From Paramecium pentaurelia (taxonomy: Eukaryota > Ciliophora > Oligohymenophorea > Peniculida > Parameciidae), in assembly GCA_905183005.1 (NCBI GenBank), contig CAJJDO010000122.1, positions 99,454-163,453 of the forward strand: a stretch of 64,000 nt of DNA, read 5' to 3'. The notes below the pieces were generated by a model, which was not told the origin of the DNA, did no database searches, and saw only the letters and a list, made by a program, of their open reading frames with translations. Positions 26,501-36,771 of the stretch are shown in pieces. Made by a program: the position numbers and the translations under genes. How positions within the stretch are numbered: the stretch's first letter is position 1; each line of letters opens with the position of its first letter.

Positions 26501-29500
26501 TTTCTAATAATACTTTGAAACCAATCCAGATATCAGAGATAAGAGTAAAGTCAGATTAATAGTTCCATAAGTTGATATTGCTTAAGTAATGACAATCTGT
26601 ATGATTTTGGATGCATTACTTTTAGAAACAGAGTACACAAAGCTTTCTCAAATGAAAGAAGATGATCAAAAAATGATTTATGAAGCTTATTTCATTTATG
26701 CAGGAATGTGGGCTATTGGTGGTTGTTTTGGAGGAGGATAAGATGATGAAAAAGATATGAAAGATTTCAACTCTGTATGGAAAGCTGCTGCTAAAGTAAG
26801 AATGCCAGAATAAGGTATGTGTTTCGATTATTACTTTGATTTTGCTGAATAAAAATGGACTCATTGGTAAGGTAAAGTAGTACCTTATATTGCTACTGAT
26901 GAAGCTATCTTCTCTAAAATCTATGTTGCTACTTTACATACAACTAGATTAAGAACTTTATTAGATTACCATCTTAGAAGAAAGAAATGTGTGTTATTTG
27001 TAGGATCTGCAGGTACTGGTAAATCTGCTGTTATCAAAGATTATTTGAGTTAAACTAAAACAGATCAAGTATCATATAAAACTATCAACTTTTCATCATT
27101 TACTGATTCATTAGCATTATAGAAGAATATAGAATCTATGGTTGAAAAGAAATCTGGTAGAACTTTTGGTAGTGCTACAGGAAAAGCATTAATTTGTTTC
27201 ATTGATGATATGAATATGCCATATGTAGATAAATATGGTACATAATAACCTATCTAATTATTAAGATAAGTAGTAGATTATGGAAGTGTTTTCAATAGAG
27301 AATAATTAGAAGAAAGAAAATTCCTTTAAGATTTACTATTCTTTAGTGCTTTAAATCAAAAATCAGGATCTTTTATTATAGATTTAAGATTACAAAGAAA
27401 CTTTTCTGTATTCACTATGTATACACCTAATGCTGAAATCATTAAAACTATTTTTGGTGCTATTTTAAATAGTCATTTAGCTACATTTGATGATAAAATA
27501 CATAAGTTATCTGATAAATTAATTGAAGCAACAATTCACTTATTTAATAGAGTTCTTAAAGATACAAGATACTCTCCCTCAGCTAGAAAATTCCATTATT
27601 AATTTAATTTCAGAGAACTTGCAAAAGTAGTTGAAGGTATGATGAGATCAACCCCTAATTAATATAGAGGATAACCAAATAGAATGTTAAGATTATGGGC
27701 ACATGAAGCTAAAAGAGTATTTGAAGATAGATTCATTAATGAAGAAGATATAAAAGTCTTTAGAGATTATGTTAAAGATGCAATGGTCAAAAATATTGGA
27801 GAACCTGATGATAAGGACAATCCTTTAGAGGAACCAAATGTGTTTACAAGTTTTGTAGCAGCTCATATTGGTCAAGAATAACAATATACAAATTGCGATC
27901 CTTAGACTTTAAAGAAAGTTTTGGAAGATAAATTAAGAGAATATAATGAAGTGAAAGCTATGATGAATTTAGTGTTATTCTAGTAGGCTATGGAACATGT
28001 TTGTAGAATAGCACGTATTTTAGAATTACCAGGAGGTAATGCATTATTAGTTGGTGTTGGTGGTTCAGGTAAATAATCACTTACAAGATTGGCTACATTT
28101 ATTTTAGGATATGAAGCTGATCAAATGGTAGTTACATCAAATTTCACTATAAATGATTTAAGAAATTACTTATAAGAAATCTATAAGAAAGTAGCTAAAC
28201 CAAGTGCAGGAAGTAGATGTTACATTTTGACTGATTCTTAAATTAAAGAGGAAATCTTTTTGATTCCCATTAATGATATGTTAAATTCTGGTTGGATATT
28301 TGATCTCTTCCCTAAAGAAGATTATGACAATATGATTTAAGGATTAAGAAATGAAGCTAAAGGAGCAGGTGTATTAGATAATCTAGAATCAATCACATAA
28401 TACTTTTTAGATAAAATGAGAAGAAATCTTCATGTTGTATTATGTTTCTCTCCAGTTGGTGATACTATGCGTATTAGATCTCGTAAATTCCCAGGTATTA
28501 TCAATTCAACAAGTGTTGATTGGTTCCATCCATGGCCAAAAGATGCACTTATTGATGTGTCATATAGATTCATTTAAGATATTGAATTGGATACTGATGA
28601 TCTTAGAAAAATCATTTCACTTCATATGGCTGAAGTCCATCTTTCAATTGATTATGCTAATCAAAAATATTTGTAATTAGAAAGAAGATATAATTATACT
28701 ACACCAAAATCATTTTTAGAATTGATTGAATATTATAAGAAATTATTGGGTGAAAAGAGAGAATAGATTCTCAAATAAATCAAGAGATATGAATAAGGTT
28801 TATAGATTTTAGCTGATACATAAAGCAAAGTTTAATTGTTATAAGGTGAATTGAAAATAAAGATGGTGGAAGTTGATAAAAAGAAGAATGAAACAGATAT
28901 CCTTATTGAAAAAGTAGGTAAAGAATCTGCTGTTGCTGAAGTTGAATAAAAGATTGCAAATGAAGAAGAAGATAAAACTAATACTGCATCAAAAGCAGCA
29001 GAAGAATTAGCAGAAACTGCAAGAATTGAATTAGAAAAAGCAATACCTGCTTTAGAGAAAGCCAAAGCTGCTGTTGATTGTATTAAGAAACCATAAATTA
29101 CAGAAATGAAATCTTTAGGTTCACCTCCTACTGGTGTGTTAACAACTGCTAGAGCTGTCTTAATATTATTAGGAGAAAAGATTACATTATAAGATCCAGA
29201 AGATAAATTATGGAAGAAATCATAATAAGTTATGAACAATCCATAATAATTTTTAGATAGAATTATTGGTTTTAATGGTAAATCAATTGATCCATAAATA
29301 TTGGCATCTGTTAATAAAATAATAGAAGATCCTGCTTTGAAATTTAATGAAGAATCTATGAAAGGATAAAATTATGCTGCTTCCAAATTATGTGCTTGGG
29401 CTGTTAACATTGTTACTTTTAACACAATTTTCAAGTTGGTTGATCCACTTGAAAAATCAAGAGATGCTGCTATGGCTGATTTAGAATAAAAGAAGAAAGA

Positions 29501-32500
29501 ATTAGCTGTTGTTAAAGAGAAAGTTAGAGCATTGAATGAAAAAGTTAATAAATTAAAACGTGATTTAGAAGAAGCTGAAAGAGTTAAATAATTAGTAGAA
29601 GCTGATGCTAATGCTTGTTAAGAGAAATTATCAGCTGCTGAAAAATTAGTGAATGGTTTAGCAGGTGAAAATAAACGTTGGGGAGAAAATGTAAAAGAAT
29701 TGTCTAGCAATATTAAATCTGTTGTAGGAAATGCATTATTGGCTGCTGCTTTTGTATCATATATTGGTGCATTTTCAGCTAAATTGAGATTAGAATTATG
29801 GTCCAAGATTTGGTTGATTGATTTATAAGCTAAATAGATTCCATTGACTTAAGGTATTGATCCACTTAAAATCTTAACTACTGAAGCTAAAATTGCTAGT
29901 TGGAAGAATGAGGGATTGTAATCAGATTAAATGTCATTGGAAAATGCCTCAATTATTAGTGCTTGTTCAAGATGGCCACTTATTATTGATCCATAATTAT
30001 AAGGTTCAGTTTGGATTAGAGGATCATAAGGTGATAATTTGGTTACTATAAATGTCAGTTAAAATAAGTGGTTGTAATAATTAAATGCTTCTATTCCTAT
30101 GGGTAAAGCAGTGTTGTTAGAAGGTATCTAATAAGAAATAGATGCTACACTTGATCCTTTATTGAGTAGAGCAATTGTTAAGAAAGGAAAGAGTGCTTAT
30201 TTAGAATTAGCAGGTGAATAAATTGATTATGATCCAAAATTCAAACTATTTTTAATGACTAAATTGTACAATCCACATTTCAGACCAGAAATAGCTGCAT
30301 AATGTACTATTATTAACTTCATTGTTACTGAATCAGGTTTAGAAGAATAATTACTTGCTGCTGTTGTGAATATTGAAAGAAATGAATTAGAAATGAAGAG
30401 ATCAGAATTGGTCAAATAATAAAATGAATTTTCAGTATAATTAGATAAATTAGAGGAAAATCTTTTGATTTAATTATCAGAAGCAGATCCATCAACTATT
30501 TTAGAAAATAAGAGTTTAATTGCAAATCTAGATAATACTAAATAAACATCTAATACTATTACTGAATAAAGTAAGATAGCAAAAGTGACTGAAGTTGAAA
30601 TTAATCAATAAAGAGAAATTTATAGAATTGTAGCTGCTGAAGGTGCTATGCTTTATTTCTTAGTAATTCAATTAAGTGTTATGGAACATATGTATCAATA
30701 TTCTTTAGAATCATTTAATAAATTCTTCTTTAAAGCTATTGAAAGAACAACTATTAGAGATGAAACAAGAACTGAAGAGTTAAGAAAGAATATTAGATAT
30801 ACAATTTATTAATGGATAAGTAGAGGATTATTTGAAAAACACAAATTAATCTTTTTAACTTTGATTGCATTTAGATTAATGTAAAAGAAAGTAATTGAAG
30901 TTGTTTATGAACCAGCTGAAATGGATTTCCTTATTAAATGTGTACCTAGAGCAGGTGTTGAAAATAATTTAGATTGGTTATCATAAAATGCTTGGGATTC
31001 AGTACAAGGATTAATTTAATTAGAAGAATTCAAATTATTTGCTTAAAATATGGAAAAAGATGCTCCAATAAGATTTAAAGATTGGTACAATGAATTATAA
31101 CCAGAAGATGTAAAATTACCATTTGATTGGAAGAGATTAGATTAAATGCCATTCAAAAAATTATTAGTCTTAAGATGTTTAAGACCAGATCGTATTACAT
31201 CTGCTTTAACTAATTTCATTAGATAAGCATTACCTTAAGGTGAATCCTTTGTTGAAATGGATTCAAAACTAAACTTTTCAGATGTTCTTTCTGGATCAGT
31301 TGATGATTCAGATGCAACTATTCCAATTTTCTTCATTTTATCTCCAGGAGCAGATCCAGTAAAGGAAGTAGAAAAATTAGCAAGATTAAATAAGATTGAA
31401 CCAGGAAAATCATTCTGGAATATTTCATTAGGATAAGGTTAAGATGAAATTGCTAGACGTAGAATTGAAGAAGGTAATAAGGAAGGACATTGGGTTATGT
31501 TATAAAATATTCATTTAATGCCTAAATGGTTATTAGAATTAGAAAAGATTTTGGATTCATTTACTGGAGAATAAGGTGGTGGTAATCCTAGATTTAGATT
31601 GTTTTTATCAGCTGAACCTTCAGGTGGAATTCCTATTGGATTATTGGATAGATCAATTAAATTAACTAATGAACCACCTGCTGGTTTAAGAGCTAATATG
31701 AAGAGAGCATGGGCTTATTTCAGTAAAGATGAAATTGAAGACAAAGATCCTAAAATTAAATCAATTCTCTTTGGTTTATGTTTCTTCCATTCTACAGTTA
31801 TTGAAAGAAGACGTTTTGGACCTAAAGGATGGAATATGTCTTATCCATTCAATATGGGAGATTTGAGAGATTCCTATTTAGTCATGAATAGATATATGGA
31901 ATAAGGAGCTGGTGGTAAAGTGCCATTTGATGATTTAAGATATATCTTTGGTGAAATCATGTATGGTGGTCACATTGTAGATGATTGGGATAGAAGATTA
32001 TGCATGGGTTATTTGGATAATATCATGCATGAAGGAATATTTGATGAATTGGAATTATTCCCATTCATTGAAGGCAAGAATTTATCATTCAAAGTTCCTC
32101 CACCAAATAATTATGAAAAATACATAGAACATATTGAATAAGTACTCACTTAAGAAACTCCTCTTGCTTATGGATTACATTCAAATGCTGAAATTGGTTT
32201 CAGAACATAATAATGTTTAACTCTCTTCTCTACACTTTTAGAATTACAACCAAAAGATAGTGCTAGTGATGAGAATGCAAGTGGTATGAGAACTAAGAAC
32301 GAAATTGTTTAAGAACTTATTAAATAATTGGCTGAAGATATTAACTTAAAATCTATGATATTTAATATTGATGAAATTAAAAATAAGATTGATGCTGAAA
32401 ATAAAGGACCTTATTAAAATGTGTTTTTGTAAGAACTTGAATATATGAATTACTTATTAATTGAAATTGTAAGATCTATGGATGAAATTGATCAAGGTTT

Positions 32501-33207
32501 TAGAGGTATTCTTACAATTTCAGAATAAATGGAATAAATTATTGATGCCATTGCTTTGAATAGAGTACCAAATGTTTGGGTTGCATTGGCTTATCCATCA
32601 AAGAGAGGTTTGGCTTCTTGGTTAACCAATCTTCTCAAAAGAATTGAATAACTTAATCTATTTAGAGATGATCCTTATGCAATCCCTAAAGTCACTATGA
32701 TTGGTAGATTCTTCAATCCTTAATCTTTCTTGACAGCTATCAAATAAGTTATTGGTAGATAAAGAGCTCAAGAATTAAATAGATTATACATAGCCACTGA
32801 AGTAACCAAAAAGAGTATTGAAGAAATTGATTAAATTGCAAAAGATGGTGCCTATGTATTTGGATTCGTATTAGAAGGAGGTATATATTTCATTTTAATT
32901 CTCTCTAGCTCGTTGGGATGTAGTCACAGGATAACTTGAAGAATCAAAACCAAAAGAAATGTTTAGTGTCCTACCTGTTGTCTACTGTAAAGCACTCATG
33001 GTCCCTGCAGAAGGCAAAGAAGATAAAGCTATTTATTAATGTCCATGTTATAGAACTGAAGATAGAGGTAATACCTACATCTTTACTGGATAACTTAAAA
33101 CCAGACTCAATCCAAGAAAATGGATTTTAGCTGGAGTAGCTCTTCTTCTTGATGTTGAAGGTACTTCTGATGAAGCTGCTTCTGCTAAAAAGGAAAAGAA
33201 GACTTGA
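14540..33207 (+). CDS. Axonemal dynein heavy chain, outer-arm beta-type (redundant assembly)
   Basis: Minus-end-directed motor subunit of ciliary outer arms. The start at 14540 gives M-G-D-Q-E-P-L and a tail like DNAH9/11/17. Introns: 14668-14696, 14908-14930, 32881-32908. P-loops: AAA1 G-P-A-G-T-G-K-T (21498-21521), AAA2 G-P-P-G-C-G-K-T (22347-22370), AAA3 G-S-A-G-T-G-K-S (23421-23444), AAA4 G-V-G-G-S-G-K-Q (28053-28076). The coiled-coil stalk and microtubule-binding region lie at about 28730-29620. The end carries L-E-G-A-R-W-D and C-P-C-Y-R-T-E-D-R-G-N-T-Y, typical of beta-type outer-arm chains. Redundant blocks follow three junctions at 19958, 23792-24073 and 26275. Removing about 4.8 kb of repeated sequence leaves about 13.9 kb, near 4600 aa, the normal size. 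The frame is kept across the first junction but broken at the gap and at the third. Class secure; beta assignment from C-terminal resemblance. Confidence 0.93.
18744..21172 (+). repeat. Duplicated dynein block 1 (two near-identical 1.2-kb copies)
   Basis: Copies 18744-19957 and 19959-21172 encode the same linker region just upstream of AAA1. They differ at a few synonymous and conservative sites, for example DVPRSTHS against DIPRSTHS and DEKVPF against DERVPF. Since dynein has a single linker, this is most easily an assembly overlap of alleles or ohnologues. Confidence 0.9.
19958..19958. other. Single-N scaffold junction 1
   Basis: A lone N joins sequence ending in ATTAATATTAT to sequence beginning ATGGAAGATAGACATTGG, which already occurred at 18744. 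The following block, 19959 to about 21172, re-reads 18744-19957 at an offset of 1215 bp with scattered substitutions. The reading frame happens to continue through the join. Confidence 0.95.
21747..26118 (+). repeat. Duplicated dynein block 2 (AAA1 to AAA3, about 2.0 kb, two copies)
   Basis: 21747-23791 and 24074-26118 encode the same segment from AAA1 Walker B through AAA3. A few differences are visible, for example D-Y-T-K-I-A-Q-M against E-Y-T-K-L-S-Q-M near 23050/25375 and L-K-I-V against L-K-V-V near 22295/24620. AAA2 and AAA3 are each read twice, which no dynein does. Confidence 0.9.
23792..24073. other. 282-N assembly gap (junction 2)
   Basis: Run of 282 unknown bases. Sequence after the gap (from TTAATATTTATGG at 24074) restarts at a point equal to 21747, and 24074-26118 repeats 21747-23791 at an offset of 2327 bp. 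The gap length is therefore probably nominal. Confidence 0.97.
25021..27529 (+). repeat. Duplicated dynein block 3 around single-N junction at 26275
   Basis: 25021-26274 and 26276-27529 repeat one another at an offset of 1255 bp and encode late AAA2 to AAA3 a further time. The lone N at 26275 sits between ...ATTGAAGC and GAGATTGTTATTTG, and the frame is lost there. Confidence 0.9.
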
Positions 33208-33342
33208 AACTCATTATATCATTATAATATATATAATCAATTTAATAAATTATTGCATCTACATAAGTATTAATCAGAAAAATAAATCTTATGATTTATC
33301 AAATATTATTTAAAAGAACATTTCCATTAATATTATCATCTC

Positions 33343-34529
33343 ATGTAATTTGACAACTTATTTGGTTATGAAGAATAACAAGAATAAAAAGTATAGCCAT
33401 TAATACAGAAATAATAAGTACAGGATATAAAAGAGCTATTTAAATAATAAAAACCTTCATAAATATTAAATTACAAATCAAAAAGAAGAGGAAAAAAATA
33501 ACAAGACAAGTTAAATCGATTTAAATAATAAATGTCTCTAAATCCAAAATCAAAAGGTAAAATCCAAAAAAAGAATTCAATTACAGGATAAGTCCCAATT
33601 GAAAATTCAAAAATAAATTTACCATTAATTTTACTCAAAATCTAAGAATATAGTTAAGCATTAAAAGATTAAATCTCAAAAATTGACATTGTAATTACAT
33701 AATATTAATCATAATGTTAAAATAAGTAATTATAATTAGTGGAAGATCAATATATTTAGAATTTGTAAAAATGTTTGCTTAATTGTCTAATTTAATTCTA
33801 ATAACTTTAATAATACTTTCCAAATTTATTTATTTAAAGATAATATGATTAATCTGATTAGATTATAAAATTAGGTTAAGATGATATGAGATAAGATTAC
33901 ACATTTTTAGATCATAGAGTATCATTACCAGAAATAAAGTTTTCTTAAATTTCTAAAAATGAACATATCAAACTTGACAAGATGAGAATTACTGCTTCAT
34001 CAAAATTATATGGAGGAGTCATTTGCGAATAGAGATTATATAAAAATGATATATCAAAATTTGCATTCAAAATTAATAAAATTGATGGAAATATTGGAAT
34101 TGGTGTTTGTAATAAAGATATATTTATTCAACAAAATTATTAATATGACTAATCCCAAATTACTAAAGGGTATTTTTATTTATAAAATAATTAGTTTATA
34201 TCTATTTCACAATTATGGTAGTATATATCGTAATTAAGAAAATGGATTATTGTAAGGATAAACCTTTGAATTCCAATAATCAGACATCATAATAGTTATA
34301 GTTAATTTCTAAAAATAATATATAAAATGGAAAAAATATAAAGAAAAGTCTTAATTTGTAAAATATTTAACCTATATTTTAGAGCATTTATTTTGATGTT
34401 AACAATGAGTTATATCCCTGTGTAGTGTTTTCAAAATTATCATCATTTAAGAAAGTATCCTAAGTTACAATTGTTAAACCAAAAACATTACAGATTATAG
34501 ATGGCTCTTCTATATTTGGAGATAATTGA
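33343..34529 (+). CDS. SPRY/B30.2-like protein with Q-rich helical N-terminus
   Basis: About 378 aa; introns 34170-34194 and 34358-34382; stop TGA 34527-34529. The start M-Q-F-D-N-L-F-G-Y at 33343 fits the continuous frame and lies 136 bp after the dynein stop. The N-terminal half is Q/K-rich and probably coiled-coil. The C-terminal half resembles SPRY: a strand-rich pattern Y-G-G-V-I-C-E, then G-N-I-G-I-G-V-C, then G-S-I-Y-R-N, then a hydrophobic strand D-I-I-I-V-I-V-N-F and a late Y-P-C-V-V-F. SPRY modules bind peptides or proteins. Similarity judged by pattern only, so moderate confidence in the domain; the gene itself is secure. Confidence 0.75.
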
Positions 34530-35371
34530 ATATATATTATTTAAAAATGAACATTTTAATATTATGTAATATCTATAGATTTTTAATGAATTTTTATTTT
34601 AATGAAATTATTTCTAATCTTATCTTACTTTATCAGTAATTGATCTATATTTATAATTCATAAAAAATAGTTAAAGTCTTTAAAACACTTCAACAATTGA
34701 TTGCTCTAATAAATATATCTGCAATTTATATCTAATTATTGTTTATTAAAAAAGAGGATTTTATATAAAATTATTCTAATTATTTAATAAGTGTTTTACT
34801 TTCATCTATTTTTATATTTAAATATCATTATCTAATAAATTTAGATGTATATTTATTCATCTTATGAGAGTTTATATAATATGAACATAAAATTATTAGA
34901 ATGATTTTATGATATTTATTGTCTTTAAAAAATTAATTGATATGTATAAATTTGTGATTATATGAGTAATTTTTCAATGTAAATATTCTCATTTGTAGTT
35001 TTTATGTATTTGAAAGTATTAATAAAAAAATTGGAAACTTTAAGTTAAAAAGAAATAAATTAAGATTGATTGGGATCTGTAAAATTGAGGATAGAATTGA
35101 AAATAAGATAGGAAGGGAGAATTCAGATAGTATAAGGATGAGATAAGGAATTAGTGAGTAAAATAATTGATCAGATAAAATTTTATGTTTGTAATTGCAG
35201 CAAATTGGCGGGAAATGAATGGATTTTAAAGGGGGAGGAGTTGGTGGAATGTTTTATGTAATTTTATTGGTTGATTATAATTATATAGGGATTTTTTTGG
35301 ATTGAAATTTTAATTAAAACAAAAAGCATTGAATCTCAATTTAAATAAGAAAATACATTAACATAAAACAA
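34530..35371. other. Intergenic region with one G-rich patch upstream of HMGB gene
   Basis: About 840 bp. Most is AT-rich without coding pattern. Near 35080-35240 the plus strand becomes unusually G-rich. That patch includes an E2F-like sequence at 35205-35215, annotated separately. Confidence 0.5.
35205..35215 (+). promoter_or_regulatory. E2F-like site upstream of the HMG-box gene
   Basis: The sequence ttggcgggaaa matches the animal/plant E2F-DP consensus (TTSSCGGGAAA-type) and stands out in very AT-rich DNA. It lies about 157 bp before the HMG-box ATG. That ciliate E2F factors use this site here is inference. Confidence 0.5.
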
Positions 35372-35800
35372 ATGACAGATAATAATACTAAAAAGGTATA
35401 TATATAAATTAATAATTTGTTTAGGAAGCACCACCCAAAAGACCATAATGCGCTTTCTTTATTTACAAATAGGAGGTGTACTAATAAGTCAAGGATGCCA
35501 ATCCCGGTAAGAAAATGACCGATATCACTAAAATAATTTCTGAATAGTATAAACAACTTCCCAAAGATAAAATTGATTAATACGAATAAAAATATAAGGA
35601 TAGTAAAGCTATCTTTGAAAAAGAAAAGAAGTTCTCATATCAATTTATATATTAATAGAACTTATGAAGATAAATATGGAAAGATTAAGAATGAAAGAAA
35701 GAAGAAGAAGGATGATGCCAAAGCTACCAAAAAACCATAAAATAAAAAATAGAAAAAATAAGAATCTGAAGAAGATGAGAGTAGTGAGGATGATGATTGA
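35372..35800 (+). CDS. Small HMG-box (HMGB-like) chromatin protein
   Basis: About 123 aa; introns 35396-35424 and 35631-35658. A single HMG box runs from about residue 9: E-A-P-P-K-R-P-Q-C-A-F-F-I-Y, then V-K-D-A-N-P-G-K-K-M-T-D-I-T-K-I-I-S-E-Q-Y-K-Q-L-P, ending Y-E-D-K-Y-G. Here Q-C-A replaces the usual S-A/T-A. The tail is Lys-rich then acidic (E-S-E-E-D-E-S-S-E-D-D-D), as in HMGB proteins. It bends DNA and would be nuclear. The size is similar to the known Tetrahymena HMG B/C proteins. Confidence 0.93.
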
Positions 35801-35841
35801 ATTAATTTATATTTTAATAAAATAAATATTTTATTTTTAGA

Positions 35842-36613
35842 ATGGGAGTATCTGAATCTGAATCTAAATCTATAAAGAAACATACTAAAGTGATATTTCC
35901 TGATTCTGAATATGACATTCTGGAAGTCTATTTCGAACTATTAAAATGTCATGATTAAATGTACAAATTAAACATATTATGATCTAAATAGAAATGGATA
36001 TCAGAGTTTTCTGAAAATCCTGATTTCTCAATTAAACTATATAATTGAATGAGAGAACCTTCTAAGAATTATTAGATAGATTATACTAATTTTGTGATTG
36101 CATGTAAGAAGTTAATATTAAAATTTAGTATAACTCTTATTAAAAGAGTAATGAGTTTACTATATAAGAGATAATAAATTTAGAATGTTTGAGAAATTTG
36201 AATTATTTACATTGATAAGCTTGGGTTATTTGGAAAATGAAAAGGAAATAATAAATAGATATTGAAATCCATTTATTCAGATTCCAAGTAAGGAAGTACA
36301 GTAATTAAAGAATTCTTAAATGTGTATAATTATAATACAGAAATAACTAATATCTTTAGCAATTATTTATGATTACATTTGATATAAAATCAAAAAAAAT
36401 TGTATGGTTATATAAATAGCAAGATATCAATTTAAAAAAGCCTTAACCTTATAGTTTAGGTATGGAAATGGCAAAGAAAATTTTAGAATTTGGATTGAAG
36501 AAAGTCTTAAAGGAAAATGCAACCAATTGAGATTTTTGGAGCAATATTTTGAAGAAAAGGATACTAGACCTTCTAATAAAATTTATTTAGAAATTGAATT
36601 ACATATTGATTGA
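35842..36613 (+). pseudogene. Degenerate TLDc-domain gene
   Basis: Begins M-G-V-S-E-S-E-S-K-S, a possible N-myristoylation start. It then runs through several in-frame TGA codons (near 35980, 36045, 36190 and 36330) and changes of frame that no short intron I tried repairs. Recognisable islands in order are an N-terminal helical part (I-S-E-F-S-E-N-P-D-F), I-Y-S-D-S-K-Q-G-S-T-V-I-K-E-F-L (start of a TLDc-like fold) and F-R-Y-G-N-G-K-E-N-F-R-I-W-I-E-E-S-L (its end). The final frame stops at 36611-36613. Two early TGAs sit where Trp would fit. TLDc proteins are linked to oxidative stress and V-ATPase regulation. Likely a decaying paralogue; a heavily mis-sequenced gene is the alternative. Confidence 0.55.
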
Positions 36614-36771
36614 TCAAAATATTAATAGATATCATGATATAATAATGAAAGAGATTGATATTTTATGTTTAAAATGCAATTGTTAATTACAATCTTAGAT
36701 AGAATATATATTGAGTGAAAAGAAATCCATTTTAATTGATTATAAATAGTAATATTAATAATAATTCTTTA

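Noticed and set aside
20981..27529. Real internal duplication of dynein AAA modules
   Set aside because: Each duplicated block begins exactly at an N junction and the corrected length matches a normal heavy chain.
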